Part shown: positions 15,613 through 25,063 of the stretch, in pieces
Numbering within the stretch: position 1 is the stretch's first letter
Layout of the letters: each line of letters begins with the position of its first letter
From: Bacteroidota bacterium
GTDB taxonomy: Bacteria; Bacteroidota; Rhodothermia; Rhodothermales; Bin80
Direction: 5' to 3'
NCBI GenBank assembly: GCA_028875125.1
Contig: JAPPGC010000083.1
Location: 1-39,815 of the forward strand
Length of the DNA: 39,815 nucleotides
The notes under the pieces: generated by a model
Database searches by the model: none
What the model saw: the letters and a program-made list of their open reading frames with translations, nothing else
What the model was told of the DNA's origin: nothing
Made by a program: the position numbers and the translations under genes

Positions 15613-17229
15613 CTAGTAGGTGGACTCGGGCCAACGTAACTGAACCCCCTGCCCTGCCAAAACATCCTGAAATTCTCCTAGATGCCTATCACGCACAGTT
15701 CGCGGTTTTTCGTTTCTGGCAATACACCATGCGGCAAGCGCACCTGCGGCTTCACCAATATTCCACTCGACAGGATGCAAGCGGTAACACCCGCCAGTAA
15801 TATGGGTGACTCCGATGTTTTTCGCTGCCGGCAAAAGGTTTTCTATCCGAATGGGGATCAGTGCACCGAGGGGAATCTCAAAAGGTAAAGACGCAACATC
15901 AATGTAGTTGTCTCCTCCGGTGGACGGATGCAGATCTATACGATAGCTGCCAACTCCAACCGAATCTTCAAAGTGCTCCGCGCGTTGGGCGCCTTTGCGC
16001 GCTTCCGTACCTAAATGGTTTTCCGTTACCGTGAACATTGAAACAATACGTCTGGACTCCCGCAAATAAGGGGCCTTTGCGAGTCCATCTTTAGTGCCCA
16101 TAATATCCCCACGCAACCTAAGTCCTGGCCAACCCTGGCCGCCATCCTCCCGAGGTACTTCAGTCTGAAGCCAGTAGAAGAGTGAAAAACTCAGCTCACG
16201 TGCTGCCTGCCGATGCAAAGCACTGTCGGAATCTGCAAACAGGTTCCCGTTCATATAGTCGTTTTGCGGCCAGTTAACAAGTGAAATTCCTCCTGCATAA
16301 GCTCCCGGTGCGAATAACCCTGGATCTATTAGCCTGCGATAGGTCCACAGATTGAAGTTCTCGGTGACTGCTCCCGGTCGAGGATCGAACGAAGCTGTTC
16401 TTGGCTCGAGGGTTATGGGGTGACTGTAAGTCAGACTCAGCAGCTTCCCGGGCCATGGCGGATCAATTGAAGGTACATAGTCTTGCCAGTACCTGTAGGA
16501 TCCAGGGGGCTCAATCGTATGATCTTCCCCTGGTTGATAGTCCATTGCAAAACACCATGTAGGGGCCTGCATGTTATGAGGCCCCGGACGAGGCGAAGCA
16601 TGTAGTTCTCCCGTGTTCGGTTCGGCCCCCATGACATGCTCCGTCTGTGATAAATCTAGAAGTACCCCATCTTCTGTTGCATCAAGGAAGTACTTTGCTC
16701 TGATTTCTATACCCGAGGGCGATAGTTGGGCGGATTGAACACGATCCCCGCTCACCTCTGCAGAGATTGGTCGTACATTAAGCATTATTCTGAGCTGTCC
16801 TGTACTCAGGTACGGAGCAAACCAGTCGGTTAACACTGCAAGTGCCGCACGCGGTTCATGGCAAAGTCTGGACACGCCACAGGTACCCGGATTCATCAGT
16901 TCCACCGTGGGATCCACCAGCGGATACAATCTTCGATAGTAATCGCGTACGCCTGCTCGAAATGCCCGGTAACGGTCTGTCGCCCCCTGAAACTCAATCC
17001 ACTGATGCTCGTCCGGGGGAACTCCCTGCTGTGTGAACTGCCCGCCAATCCACTCTGTTTCTTCCGTAAGAACTACACGTTGATTCATTCGCAGCGCAGC
17101 CAACGCAGCCGCACATCCTCCCGTACCGCCTCCAATAATCGCTATATCTGCCTCCCATTCACTTTCCGTATGGACTGCGGCCAGAAGTCCCGAACCGGAG
17201 AGTAGTAAAAATGAGCGTCTTGATAACAT
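15613..17229 (-). CDS. exported FAD-dependent oxidoreductase (PF12831-type)
   Basis: The 538 residues begin with a short signal region (MLSRRSFLLLSGSGLLAAV) that has an RR-S-F-L twin-arginine-like pattern, which fits export of a folded flavoprotein. GGGTGG at residues 33-38 is the dinucleotide-binding loop. ETEWIGGQFTQQGV just after it is characteristic of the FAD_oxidored family, and the C-terminal AAKNIGVTHITGGCYRLHPVEWNIGEAAGALAAW segment completes the FAD site. Members occur in sugar and polysaccharide-related loci, but substrates are mostly unproven. Its stop lies about 5 nt before the start of the multihaem cytochrome, suggesting that the cytochrome receives its electrons. That link is inference from gene order. 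Confidence 0.86.
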   Translation of the reverse strand: MLSRRSFLLLSGSGLLAAVHTESEWEADIAIIGGGTGGCAAALAALRMNQRVVLTEETEWIGGQFTQQGVPPDEHQWIEFQGATDRYRAFRAGVRDYYRRLYPLVDPTVELMNPGTCGVSRLCHEPRAALAVLTDWFAPYLSTGQLRIMLNVRPISAEVSGDRVQSAQLSPSGIEIRAKYFLDATEDGVLLDLSQTEHVMGAEPNTGELHASPRPGPHNMQAPTWCFAMDYQPGEDHTIEPPGSYRYWQDYVPSIDPPWPGKLLSLTYSHPITLEPRTASFDPRPGAVTENFNLWTYRRLIDPGLFAPGAYAGGISLVNWPQNDYMNGNLFADSDSALHRQAARELSFSLFYWLQTEVPREDGGQGWPGLRLRGDIMGTKDGLAKAPYLRESRRIVSMFTVTENHLGTEARKGAQRAEHFEDSVGVGSYRIDLHPSTGGDNYIDVASLPFEIPLGALIPIRIENLLPAAKNIGVTHITGGCYRLHPVEWNIGEAAGALAAWCIARNEKPRTVRDRHLGEFQDVLAGQGVQLRWPESTY

Positions 17230-17307
17230 GACTGAATGGAGAACAAGCAGAAAATGGCTTGAGTTTTATACGCAGTGGGCCGAGAGTGGTCTTGCCTACT
17301 ACTCCGT

Positions 17308-19353
17308 CTACCTACTGACGACCATACTGTGCCCTATTTGCACGGTCCCGGCACTGATTACATAGGTGTATACTCCCTGCGACAGGCTGGCAGCATCCAA
17401 CCGTACCAAATGCTCACCTGCACTGAGCATTTTTTCCGTCAAAGCCAGAACCTCGCGACCCAAGAGATCATACACGACGACACGAACAGGGCCCGGTTCA
17501 ACCAGTGAAAACGGGATCGTCGTACTGATTCCGAACGGGTTTGGATAATTTTTGCCAACTGTTATTTGTACCCTCCCTTCTGGCACCGGAGTTGAACGTG
17601 TCGGTGTAGCGTCCGTCGTCTTTATCGTACTGACCAGTGTGAGGTTGGGCAGCGCATCGTTAGTTACCTCACAATAATATCTTGCTACGGATTCACTTGC
17701 ATCAACCCGAATTGATATCGAGTCTGCGCCGCTGATCACTTCTCCGTTCCGGAACCATCTATATTCGTTCCCGTCCGCTGAATCTGTCACACTGAAAACA
17801 ACCTCGGAATCGGCACGACGGACCTGTGTAGGTAATGAATCCTGTGGTGCGTAAACAAAAAACCCGTTATCTGCCAATCCAGCACTCGGGACTAAGTCTC
17901 GAAAATCCAGCTGGTTTTCCGAGACATCTACGGTGTCCAGAAATGCCCACTCCGTTAGATCTGTCATTTCATCAAACTTATTCTTGGCCAAATCCAAAAT
18001 CTCGAGATAGTACATCGCTCTGCGATGCGGCATAAATGAGCCTGTCAACTTATTGTCACTCAGCCGAACTTCAACCAGCCTCTGGTGACCGTACATGTTT
18101 TCGAGTGTACCTGTAAAAGCATTCCCCCTTATATCAATCTTGCGCAACCAAGTGAGTGCTCCGATAAAAGACGCAAAATCGCCGGTAAGCTGATTCCCTC
18201 GCAGATGCAACTCATCCAATGATCTTGGCAACCGGGCAACCTCGCCCGTGAGCTGATTATTTGACAGGTTCAACAGACGCAAATGTGGGCTACTTCCCAA
18301 ATCCGGGGGCGGTGAACCCGTCAACTCATTCCCCTCCAGATCCAGCGTAGTAAGAAAGAACATACTGCCAAAACCCTCCGGGATTTCACCTGTAAGGCGG
18401 TTATTGGCCAGGTAGATTTTTGTCAAACCCGGTCCCTGGGTTAATCCAGATGGAATTGCACCAGTGTATTGGTTGCCCTCAAGAGACAGGTTTTGTAGGG
18501 TAGGCATTGAGGCCAATTCGATCGGAATCGTCCCCGTCAACTGATTAAAGCCCGCATACAACGAAATCAGCGATGGGAATGTGGTCAGTTCCAACGGGAG
18601 CTCACCCATAAAATTGTTTCCATCCACGAACAGTTCGACGAGTCCTGTGATATTCGCCAGTTCAGCGGGTATCGTGCCTTCTAGTTGATTAAAGTCCAGA
18701 TACAACTTCTTGAGTGTCGAAATATTACCCAATTCTGGTGGTATCGAACCGGTTAACTGGTTATCGAAGAGTGACAATTTTTCGAGGGCCGGCATTTGCC
18801 CCAGCTCTGGCGGAATAGCTCCAGAAAGCTTGTTACCCCACAAGATTAACTCTCTCAATACCGTCAGATTGGCAACTGACGCAGGGATAGAAAAGCTCAG
18901 GTCATTGAAAGACAGATCCAGTTCTTCAAGTTCTTCAAGCGTACCCAGAGGTGTGGGGAGCAGTCCGGACAACCCATTATCGCCAAGGTCAATAGACATC
19001 ACGCGGCCGTTGCTGTTGAGCGCAATTCCGTGCCACTGGGATACCGGCGCTTGCAGCCAACCGGTATTATCAAACCAGGAAGCACCTCCAGAAAAATTGT
19101 ATAGCGTGACCAAGACCAGAGAATCTGCTTCGGAGGCGGTCACTTGTACGCTGGAGTGCTTCATTTTTGCTGCAGCGGTGCGCTCTGCAATGCGCTGCTG
19201 CAGGAGGGTAGACCTACGCTGTTCCCGATCCTGAGACCAAGCCTGCTGGACAACCAACAGGATTAAAAATAGCAGAACTACCACCCGCCTGGCAACCGTA
19301 TTACCGCAAATGGTTAACATCCTGCGCACATTTGATCTTGATAAGCCGGGCAT
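17308..19353 (-). CDS. secreted leucine-rich-repeat protein with type IX-type sorting domain
   Basis: 681 residues. A signal peptide is evident (hydrophobic VVVLLFLILLVVQQAWSQ); the ATG at 19353 or the one at 19320 could start it. Residues about 70-480 hold some 15 LRR units of the LxLxxNxLTGxIPxE type, the plant-like or SDS22-like class common in Bacteroidota surface proteins. An Ig-like or PKD-like region with a conserved Cys follows (about 500-580). The last 80 residues start NYPNPFGISTTIPFSL and contain VVYDLLGREV, then GVYTYVISAG and MVVSR, which is the type A C-terminal domain used by the type IX secretion system. The protein is probably cell-surface or released, with a binding role. 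No T9SS machinery genes are in the window. Confidence 0.88.
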   Translation of the reverse strand: MPGLSRSNVRRMLTICGNTVARRVVVLLFLILLVVQQAWSQDREQRRSTLLQQRIAERTAAAKMKHSSVQVTASEADSLVLVTLYNFSGGASWFDNTGWLQAPVSQWHGIALNSNGRVMSIDLGDNGLSGLLPTPLGTLEELEELDLSFNDLSFSIPASVANLTVLRELILWGNKLSGAIPPELGQMPALEKLSLFDNQLTGSIPPELGNISTLKKLYLDFNQLEGTIPAELANITGLVELFVDGNNFMGELPLELTTFPSLISLYAGFNQLTGTIPIELASMPTLQNLSLEGNQYTGAIPSGLTQGPGLTKIYLANNRLTGEIPEGFGSMFFLTTLDLEGNELTGSPPPDLGSSPHLRLLNLSNNQLTGEVARLPRSLDELHLRGNQLTGDFASFIGALTWLRKIDIRGNAFTGTLENMYGHQRLVEVRLSDNKLTGSFMPHRRAMYYLEILDLAKNKFDEMTDLTEWAFLDTVDVSENQLDFRDLVPSAGLADNGFFVYAPQDSLPTQVRRADSEVVFSVTDSADGNEYRWFRNGEVISGADSISIRVDASESVARYYCEVTNDALPNLTLVSTIKTTDATPTRSTPVPEGRVQITVGKNYPNPFGISTTIPFSLVEPGPVRVVVYDLLGREVLALTEKMLSAGEHLVRLDAASLSQGVYTYVISAGTVQIGHSMVVSR

Positions 19354-19659
19354 GATATTCCTTGCCTGTCGGGGGTATCCATCTGAGAATTCCTTGGCGA
19401 CTTCGGTGCATTGTGTTTGGGAATTGTGTCAGTCTAGCAGGCATGAAGTGTTAGAGGAAGAATAGTAAGTCGAATTTACAAGGAGATCTAAGGAATGAAA
19501 TTGTTAGGGTAGGAGTGTCAGCGATGGAATCCGATTAGTTTGACCAGTTACGTTCTTGAGTACCCGAGCGATGTTTCATAAATATGGTTTCCGGCAGATA
19601 CTCGTGTTCGCTGTGCATACATCCTCAAGATATACCCTTTCAGTTAGACCAACAGAAAG
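19354..19659. other. non-coding interval between LRR gene and menE
   Basis: About 306 nt with no coding frame that I can support. It should contain the promoter of the minus-strand LRR gene at its left end and the 3' end of menE at the right. I saw no terminator hairpin with a T-run and no clear promoter motif. Confidence 0.5.
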
Positions 19660-20961
19660 TCAGGGATTCTCCTGAAGCCGGGCTGCCAGTTCAGTGAATA
19701 ATTTTCGATCGGGTTTGAGCGAGTGAAACCCGATGCGTTCCGGCCAAGGATAGTACTTGGGGATCTTAAATCTAGGAAGCTCACGATTGAGAATCAATTC
19801 CAATTCCTCAAATTTTACGTTTCCTTGAATGAATGCTACCGGACGCCGTCCAAATTCTGGATCAGGGACTGGTACCACGACGGCCTTTTGTACCCCCTGA
19901 GCGCCGCAGAGCGTGTGTTCGATTTCCTCGGGACTTATATTTTCACCGCCTGAAATAAACATGTTATCCTTACGTCCCAGAACATAGAGTTCCCCGTTAT
20001 CGTCGAGTCGTCCCAGATCCCCTGTATGCAGCCATCCATCTTCATCTGCAATATTCACGATCGTGTCCACATTCAGGTACCCCAGACAAATGGAGGGGCT
20101 TCGGACCAGTATTTCGCCATCTCCGGCAATCTTGAGTTCATTTCCCTGCAGTGCATGCCCAGATGAACCAGAGGATGGATTTTTTTTACTTAGCGTGACC
20201 ATTGACGCTGTTTCCGTCATCCCATACGTCGTGCGGATCGGCCACCCTTTGTTTATTGCCATTTTCAAGACACCTTGAGGCATTGGTCCTCCTCCTACGA
20301 TGACTGCACGCAAGTGGCTAGGAGGCTTCTGGGCTTGCTCCAGAACCCGTATCAATTGCGTTGGAACCATGGAGACATGCGTGATCTGATGGCTCGACAG
20401 CGCCTCAATGAGAGACATCCCGGGATCGGGGATGACAATCTTCGCACCGGCTACGGAACAGCGAAAGACAATACTGATCCCTGAAACATGCCAGAGTGGA
20501 AGGCTCAACAGCCAGCGGTCGCTACTCAATAAACCCAGCGCAGCGCATGCACTTTTTGCACTGGTAATGTGATTCTCCAGACTGTGCGCAACGGCTCTGG
20601 GAGTGGCTGACGAGCCTGATGTATAGACTATCGTGGCTGCGCCTTCATGGGAGCTGGCGTTGCCTGTAAGAGGCTTCTCAGCGTAGAGTTCAGCAGGATC
20701 AAGGCACTTAACCTCCAGATCTGTACGTGTGGTCAATACATACTCGATCCCTAATCTTCCGAGCACCTGATTCACTGCGGCTCCGGGCCAGCGCGTGCTC
20801 AGCATACATGCCGATACTCCGGCTTGCACACAACCCAACAGTGCCTCCACTGCCTGCCGACCGGGTTCCAAGCAAATACCCACCCTTGATATACGATTGC
20901 GGACCATGTAGCCTGCCACCTTGGCCGAGGCCTCCCACAGCGGGTTTTCAACAGAAAACAA
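19660..20961 (-). CDS. menE: o-succinylbenzoate--CoA ligase
   Basis: AMP-forming ligase that activates o-succinylbenzoate to its CoA ester in menaquinone synthesis. The phosphate-binding motif VYTSGSSATPRAVAHS is near residue 112, TYGMTETAS near 245, and GWLHTGDLGRLDDNGELYVLGRKDNMFISGGENISPEEIE spans the adenylation-to-thioester hinge. At 433 residues it is short for MenE (usually 450-490), and the N-terminus is about 20-30 residues shorter than normal. The first usable codon is TTG at 20961. The frame stays open upstream for about 28 codons without ATG, GTG or TTG. Either it starts at TTG or the original start has been lost. It is separated from the other men genes on this strand by the opposite-strand menC. 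Confidence 0.9.
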   Translation of the reverse strand: MFSVENPLWEASAKVAGYMVRNRISRVGICLEPGRQAVEALLGCVQAGVSACMLSTRWPGAAVNQVLGRLGIEYVLTTRTDLEVKCLDPAELYAEKPLTGNASSHEGAATIVYTSGSSATPRAVAHSLENHITSAKSACAALGLLSSDRWLLSLPLWHVSGISIVFRCSVAGAKIVIPDPGMSLIEALSSHQITHVSMVPTQLIRVLEQAQKPPSHLRAVIVGGGPMPQGVLKMAINKGWPIRTTYGMTETASMVTLSKKNPSSGSSGHALQGNELKIAGDGEILVRSPSICLGYLNVDTIVNIADEDGWLHTGDLGRLDDNGELYVLGRKDNMFISGGENISPEEIEHTLCGAQGVQKAVVVPVPDPEFGRRPVAFIQGNVKFEELELILNRELPRFKIPKYYPWPERIGFHSLKPDRKLFTELAARLQENP

Positions 20962-21590
20962 CGGCGCGGGAGCGCGCAGTTTAGCCTTGACTGGCTTTGG
21001 ATCTACACTATATTCGGGCTGATTTTTTAGACTTGGTGAGATGATATATCAATTGTTTTTTCGACAAGCCTTAAATCAGGCAAGTCCGAGAAAGGTGATC
21101 CAGCGAGTTGGCCATAGGCTGTACTACGCCTAGTTAGTGCGATTATTCTACATAAGGAAGGCAGATTATTTCCCTCCGTAAACAGTATGCAGTTCCCCAG
21201 GTTTTCTTCTCGATTACTGCAGTCGGTAACGCGCCCCCACTCACCATGCAGTTGGCCGGGATACTCAGAAATACTAACTGGTTTGCAATCTGTCTTTACT
21301 GCAGTTCCTCAGCATGGAGGTAATTCAAGGCTCAGTGCCAAAAGTATCTATTCCCAGACAATCACACCAATCGATGTGGATTGTGCGTGCTTACGGATTC
21401 TGATACATGCCTGTCAGACATTCTCAGAGTGGAGCGTAAATTGGGGCAGAACATGATTGGAGAAGTACGTGGAATTTTCAGGTGAACACAAAATCGGCTA
21501 GTCCAATGAATCCGTTGACGACTTCCTCACAACAGTGGTACGTTTCAGTTCGTCTATTTACTGTACCATGCGACCCCATAGATCGGGAGC
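20962..21590. other. 629-nt divergent interval between menE and menC
   Basis: Must hold the divergent promoters of menE and menC. The first 90 nt still read in the menE frame, so the 5' end of menE may extend into it. Short open frames (for example 21187-21456 on the plus strand) have no recognisable protein features. A TGGTAC...GTACCA pair lies at about 21537-21568, just before menC; it could be a weak regulatory hairpin. Confidence 0.4.
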
Positions 21591-22631
21591 ATGACGGTTA
21601 TTGATTCAGTCACTATCTATACGTACAAACTGCGTCTGACCTCTCCCATTGCCTGGGACGGGCAAGCCCGTACACATCGAAGGGGTCTGCTGGTGTGTCT
21701 GGGTTATGGCGATGACTCAGGCTGGGGAGATATTGCACCCTTACCTGGGTTCAGCGCCGAATCATTAACAGAGACACAAGTATGGGCCGAAGAATTCGCC
21801 AGAGAAATCCTGAAGTCGCCACCACGCACTTTGGATCTGAGTGCAATCAAGATTCCCCCTTCGGTTCGATTTGGGTTTGAACTTGCCCTCTGCAATCTGG
21901 ACATAGCAACGAGAAAACCATCCCCGCAAGAAGCATCAGCCGTTGCATGCTGTGGCTTGATCGGACATCAGACAGATCAACAATTCCATCTCGCGCACAC
22001 TCTTGTCACCTCAGATTATCGGGCTGTGAAGCTCAAACTTGGCCGACAATCCCTCGAGGAAGATTTGAACACAGTGCACACAATTTGCGGAAAATACCCG
22101 CACCTTGCAGTTCGTGTTGATGCGAACCGCTCGTGGTCAATAGATACGGCGAAAAATTTCGTCCGAGCCACTCAAAATTTGAGACTGGACTACCTTGAAG
22201 AGCCCTTGAAAGATAAGACCAATCTTGTGGAGTTGGCCCGAAACTGCACTATTCCGATAGCCCTGGATGAAACTCTTCGAGGACAGGATGCAGAAAAATA
22301 CCACAAGGTTGCCGATGTTCGGGTGCTAAAGCCGACACTGGCCGGGGGGACCTACACGACCCTCGCACATATAGAACAAGCCATACAAGACAACGCACGG
22401 TGTATCATCAGTTCCTCCTATGAATCTGGTGTGGGAATGCTTGGCCTGATTGAAATGGCCAGAAACCTCCCGGAGGAAATACATGGTCTGGATACGCACA
22501 AAGTATTTGAACGGGATGTCTTTAGGGTCCCTTTACAATTGAGTGGTCCCATGCTGCAACCAGAGGGATCCATAGAAACCCACGATCTAGATCAATCAAT
22601 ATTGCATCGCGTCTGGCATGCGAAAGCATAA
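21591..22631 (+). CDS. menC: o-succinylbenzoate synthase
   Basis: Enolase-superfamily enzyme that dehydrates SHCHC to o-succinylbenzoate in menaquinone synthesis. 346 residues. The catalytic set is complete: K147 and K149 in AVKLKLGR, metal ligands D177 (VRVDANRSW), E203 (YLEEPL) and D226 (ALDETL), and the second base K247 in VLKPTLAGG. The opening matches the MenC N-terminal capping domain (LTSPIAWDG). It is the only men gene here on the plus strand and is convergent with the small methyltransferase gene. Some enolase-superfamily relatives racemise N-acyl amino acids, but the men context settles the call. Confidence 0.94.
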   Translation: MTVIDSVTIYTYKLRLTSPIAWDGQARTHRRGLLVCLGYGDDSGWGDIAPLPGFSAESLTETQVWAEEFAREILKSPPRTLDLSAIKIPPSVRFGFELALCNLDIATRKPSPQEASAVACCGLIGHQTDQQFHLAHTLVTSDYRAVKLKLGRQSLEEDLNTVHTICGKYPHLAVRVDANRSWSIDTAKNFVRATQNLRLDYLEEPLKDKTNLVELARNCTIPIALDETLRGQDAEKYHKVADVRVLKPTLAGGTYTTLAHIEQAIQDNARCIISSSYESGVGMLGLIEMARNLPEEIHGLDTHKVFERDVFRVPLQLSGPMLQPEGSIETHDLDQSILHRVWHAKA

Positions 22632-22733
22632 CGCGACCTCCCCGCGGCAAACAGAGGTTGCTCTTGCCAGAGTAGCTACGGTTCCCGTACCCGTAATAGC
22701 GACCCGCCTTGGGATACGCCCACACGGACACTT

Positions 22734-23252
22734 CTATAGACGAACCGCCTCAACGGCATAGTAGCGGGGCGTAAAGCGACGCAGTAGCGGACGAATACCT
22801 GTCAGTGCGCCGTAACTGACCCATTGTTCAGTGCGCACGATCTGCCATCCGGCATGCTCCAGCAACCAGTCAAACTGCCAGGCTTCAAACTCATGAAAAT
22901 GTCGATCCCATGGATCGTCCGGATTGCAGTATGCTGGGGCAAACCATAAACGCAGCGGGACCGTCGCAACGAGGCGAGGAGCTTGAATAACGCTAAGTAC
23001 ATTGTATGGCGTCACCAGATGCTCCAAGATCTCAAAAGCAGTAACAATATCCACGTCAGCTCCAATCTCACCCGTGGCCTCCTCTAGGTCGCCCTCTGTA
23101 TTACTTACCTCGTAACCTGCACCCGCCATCCTCCGCCCAAGTTCATTTGGAGTACCGAGATCAAGAATACGGGCTGGTGGTGGAGAAACACCCTGAAGAA
23201 ACCTTAATGTATTATTGAATCTCCTCTCTAGCGTTCCAGATGCCTGCGACAT
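22734..23252 (-). CDS. small class I SAM-dependent methyltransferase
   Basis: 172 residues. ARILDLGTPNELGRRMAGAGYEV is a Rossmann SAM-binding motif I region, with TEGDLE as the acidic follow-up. DIVTAFEILEHL is motif II/post-II, and the C-terminal half has the FHEFEAWQFDWLLEHAGW pattern common in Methyltransf_11/23-like enzymes. It lies 32 nt downstream of menA on the same strand. It is too short and too unlike UbiE/MenG (about 230-250 residues) to be called the demethylmenaquinone methyltransferase, although it occupies the position where one might expect such a gene. Substrate unknown. Confidence 0.8.
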   Translation of the reverse strand: MSQASGTLERRFNNTLRFLQGVSPPPARILDLGTPNELGRRMAGAGYEVSNTEGDLEEATGEIGADVDIVTAFEILEHLVTPYNVLSVIQAPRLVATVPLRLWFAPAYCNPDDPWDRHFHEFEAWQFDWLLEHAGWQIVRTEQWVSYGALTGIRPLLRRFTPRYYAVEAVRL

Positions 23253-23284
23253 AGTTCAAAGAGTTTGTTTCCCTGATATGTTCG

Positions 23285-24169
23285 TCAAACAACCCACGTC
23301 AGCGCAAAAATCACGCTGTGTGCGAGCAGTAGTAACGCCGTTTGGCCAAGGAGCGGGTTCAAACGGGTAGCATCTTTTATTGTGACCAAGCCGTGCAGTA
23401 TACCTATGGCCGGAATCAAGATCAGTACTGTGAGCCCAGACCATATATGTTCACCGGTGAAGCGAACAAACTCCAGAGGTAGGAGCGCTGCGATAACCAC
23501 ACAGGCAATCCACATACCAATACCGAACTTGCGACCGAACCGGACCACCGTCGTCATCTTGCCCGCCCTGCGATCTTCCTCTATATCCCGGATATTGTTA
23601 ACCAGCAAGACCGTGGTTGCGAGCAAACCGGGAGCGACGCCTACGATAATCACATGTGGTGTAATCTCAAGCGCCTGGACGTAGTAGGTCCCGCCAACGG
23701 CCACCGGCCCAAAAAACACCAGCACAAACAGATCACCCAGTCCCTTGTATCCAAACGGCCATGGCCCGGCTGTATAGAGTATCCCCGCTGCGATCGAAAC
23801 CAAGCCAATGAGGAGTATAATCCATCCGGCGCGGTAAACGAGGTACATTCCAAGGATCGTAGCAAGTGTAAAGACCACAAAAGTGGCCATCCTGATTTGC
23901 TCGGGAGAAATCAGCCCGGCTTGCGTGACTCTCGTAGGTCCTTTGCGATTAGCCGTGTCAGCACCCCGTGCAAAATCTGCATAATCATTGCAAAAATTTG
24001 TCCCAATCGTAATCAGTAACGCACAAGCCATTGCAACCAGCGTTGCGCTTAGGCTAAACCCATCGTTCGCCCATGCCATCGCTGAGCCTACCAGGATTGG
24101 CGCGATTGCAACAGGTAACGTCTTGGGTCGGGCAGCTAAGAGCCAAACACCAATTGAGTTCTTGCTCAT
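23285..24169 (-). CDS. menA: 1,4-dihydroxy-2-naphthoate polyprenyltransferase
   Basis: UbiA-superfamily integral membrane enzyme that attaches the prenyl tail to DHNA, giving demethylmenaquinone. 294 residues and eight or nine hydrophobic helices. The first Asp-rich motif is [11 protein letters not shown] (near residue 61), with [13 protein letters not shown] following. The second is [22 protein letters not shown] (near 186). These two prenyl-diphosphate/Mg sites and the membrane pattern are diagnostic. The ATG overlaps the menB stop by 4 nt, so it belongs to the menF-menD-menB-menA operon. Confidence 0.95.
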   Translation of the reverse strand: MSKNSIGVWLLAARPKTLPVAIAPILVGSAMAWANDGFSLSATLVAMACALLITIGTNFCNDYADFARGADTANRKGPTRVTQAGLISPEQIRMATFVVFTLATILGMYLVYRAGWIILLIGLVSIAAGILYTAGPWPFGYKGLGDLFVLVFFGPVAVGGTYYVQALEITPHVIIVGVAPGLLATTVLLVNNIRDIEEDRRAGKMTTVVRFGRKFGIGMWIACVVIAALLPLEFVRFTGEHIWSGLTVLILIPAIGILHGLVTIKDATRLNPLLGQTALLLLAHSVIFALTWVV

Positions 24170-25050
24170 GGCTTGTAGCCTTCTCTGTCAAAGTCTGGTG
24201 GACGCTTGGCCAAGTATGCATTCCTACCCTCCTGCCCCTCCTCAGTCATATAGAACAGCATCGTTGCATGTCCGGCCAACTCCTGCAAACCCGCCTGACC
24301 ATCACAGTCTGCATTGAATCCGGCCTTAAGCATCCGTATTGCAATATTTGAATTTTGGAGAATTTCCCTGCACCACTGCACTGTAGTGCGTTCTAGGTCG
24401 TCCAGTTCAACAACAGTGTTTACGAGTCCCATCTGTAAAGCCTCGGAGGCATCATAAGGTCTGCACAAGAACCATATTTCCCGGGCTTTTTTCTGACCCA
24501 CATGACGGGCAAGATAACTCGCTCCATAGCCTCCGTCGAAAGAACCGACCTTTGGGCCGGTTTGCATGAATTTAGCATTGTCGGCAGCAATCGTGAGATC
24601 ACAGATAACATGCAGCACATGTCCACCTCCGACGGCCCAGCCCGCAACCATGGCAATTACCGGCTTGGGGCAGGTTCTAATCTGTCTTTGCAAGTCAAGG
24701 ACATTCAGGCGCTGGGTACCTGTGCCTTTCTCGGTATATCCATGATCTCCACGAATGCGCTGATCCCCCCCAGAACAAAAAGCATCTGGCCCAGCCCCGG
24801 TCAGCACAATCACTCCAATAGTAGCATCATCACGCGCCCTGGCGAATGCATCCTGCATTTCGGTTACCGTTAATGGACGGAAAGCATTGCGAACCTGTGG
24901 ACGATTGATCGTTACCTTGGCAATGCCTGCCGTATCGGTCTCAGGAACACCCGTCTGATACAGGACGTCCGTGTAATTGCCTGCATCCTGCCATACAATT
25001 GGCCCCTTAACAGTAGGTCGATATGTAAAGTGATGCTTCTTTTTGGACAT
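24166..25050 (-). CDS. menB: 1,4-dihydroxy-2-naphthoyl-CoA synthase
   Basis: Crotonase-fold enzyme that cyclises o-succinylbenzoyl-CoA to DHNA-CoA. 294 residues, slightly longer than the usual 270-285. The segment [15 protein letters not shown] (near residue 90) is the MenB oxyanion-hole region. [22 protein letters not shown] and [32 protein letters not shown] are strongly typical of MenB rather than other enoyl-CoA hydratases. Gly in the VGSFDGG segment and Asp near its end match MenB active-site positions. It lies between menD (13-nt gap) and menA (4-nt overlap). Confidence 0.97.
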   Translation of the reverse strand: MSKKKHHFTYRPTVKGPIVWQDAGNYTDVLYQTGVPETDTAGIAKVTINRPQVRNAFRPLTVTEMQDAFARARDDATIGVIVLTGAGPDAFCSGGDQRIRGDHGYTEKGTGTQRLNVLDLQRQIRTCPKPVIAMVAGWAVGGGHVLHVICDLTIAADNAKFMQTGPKVGSFDGGYGASYLARHVGQKKAREIWFLCRPYDASEALQMGLVNTVVELDDLERTTVQWCREILQNSNIAIRMLKAGFNADCDGQAGLQELAGHATMLFYMTEEGQEGRNAYLAKRPPDFDREGYKP

Positions 25051-25063
25051 TGTAATGGTTCAA

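Noticed and set aside
21187-21456. An 89-codon plus-strand frame between menE and menC
   Set aside because: Composition like random translation, no start signal and no recognisable motif.
22734-23252. Calling the small methyltransferase menG/ubiE
   Set aside because: Length (172) and sequence pattern do not fit the 230-250-residue UbiE/MenG family; only the position is suggestive.
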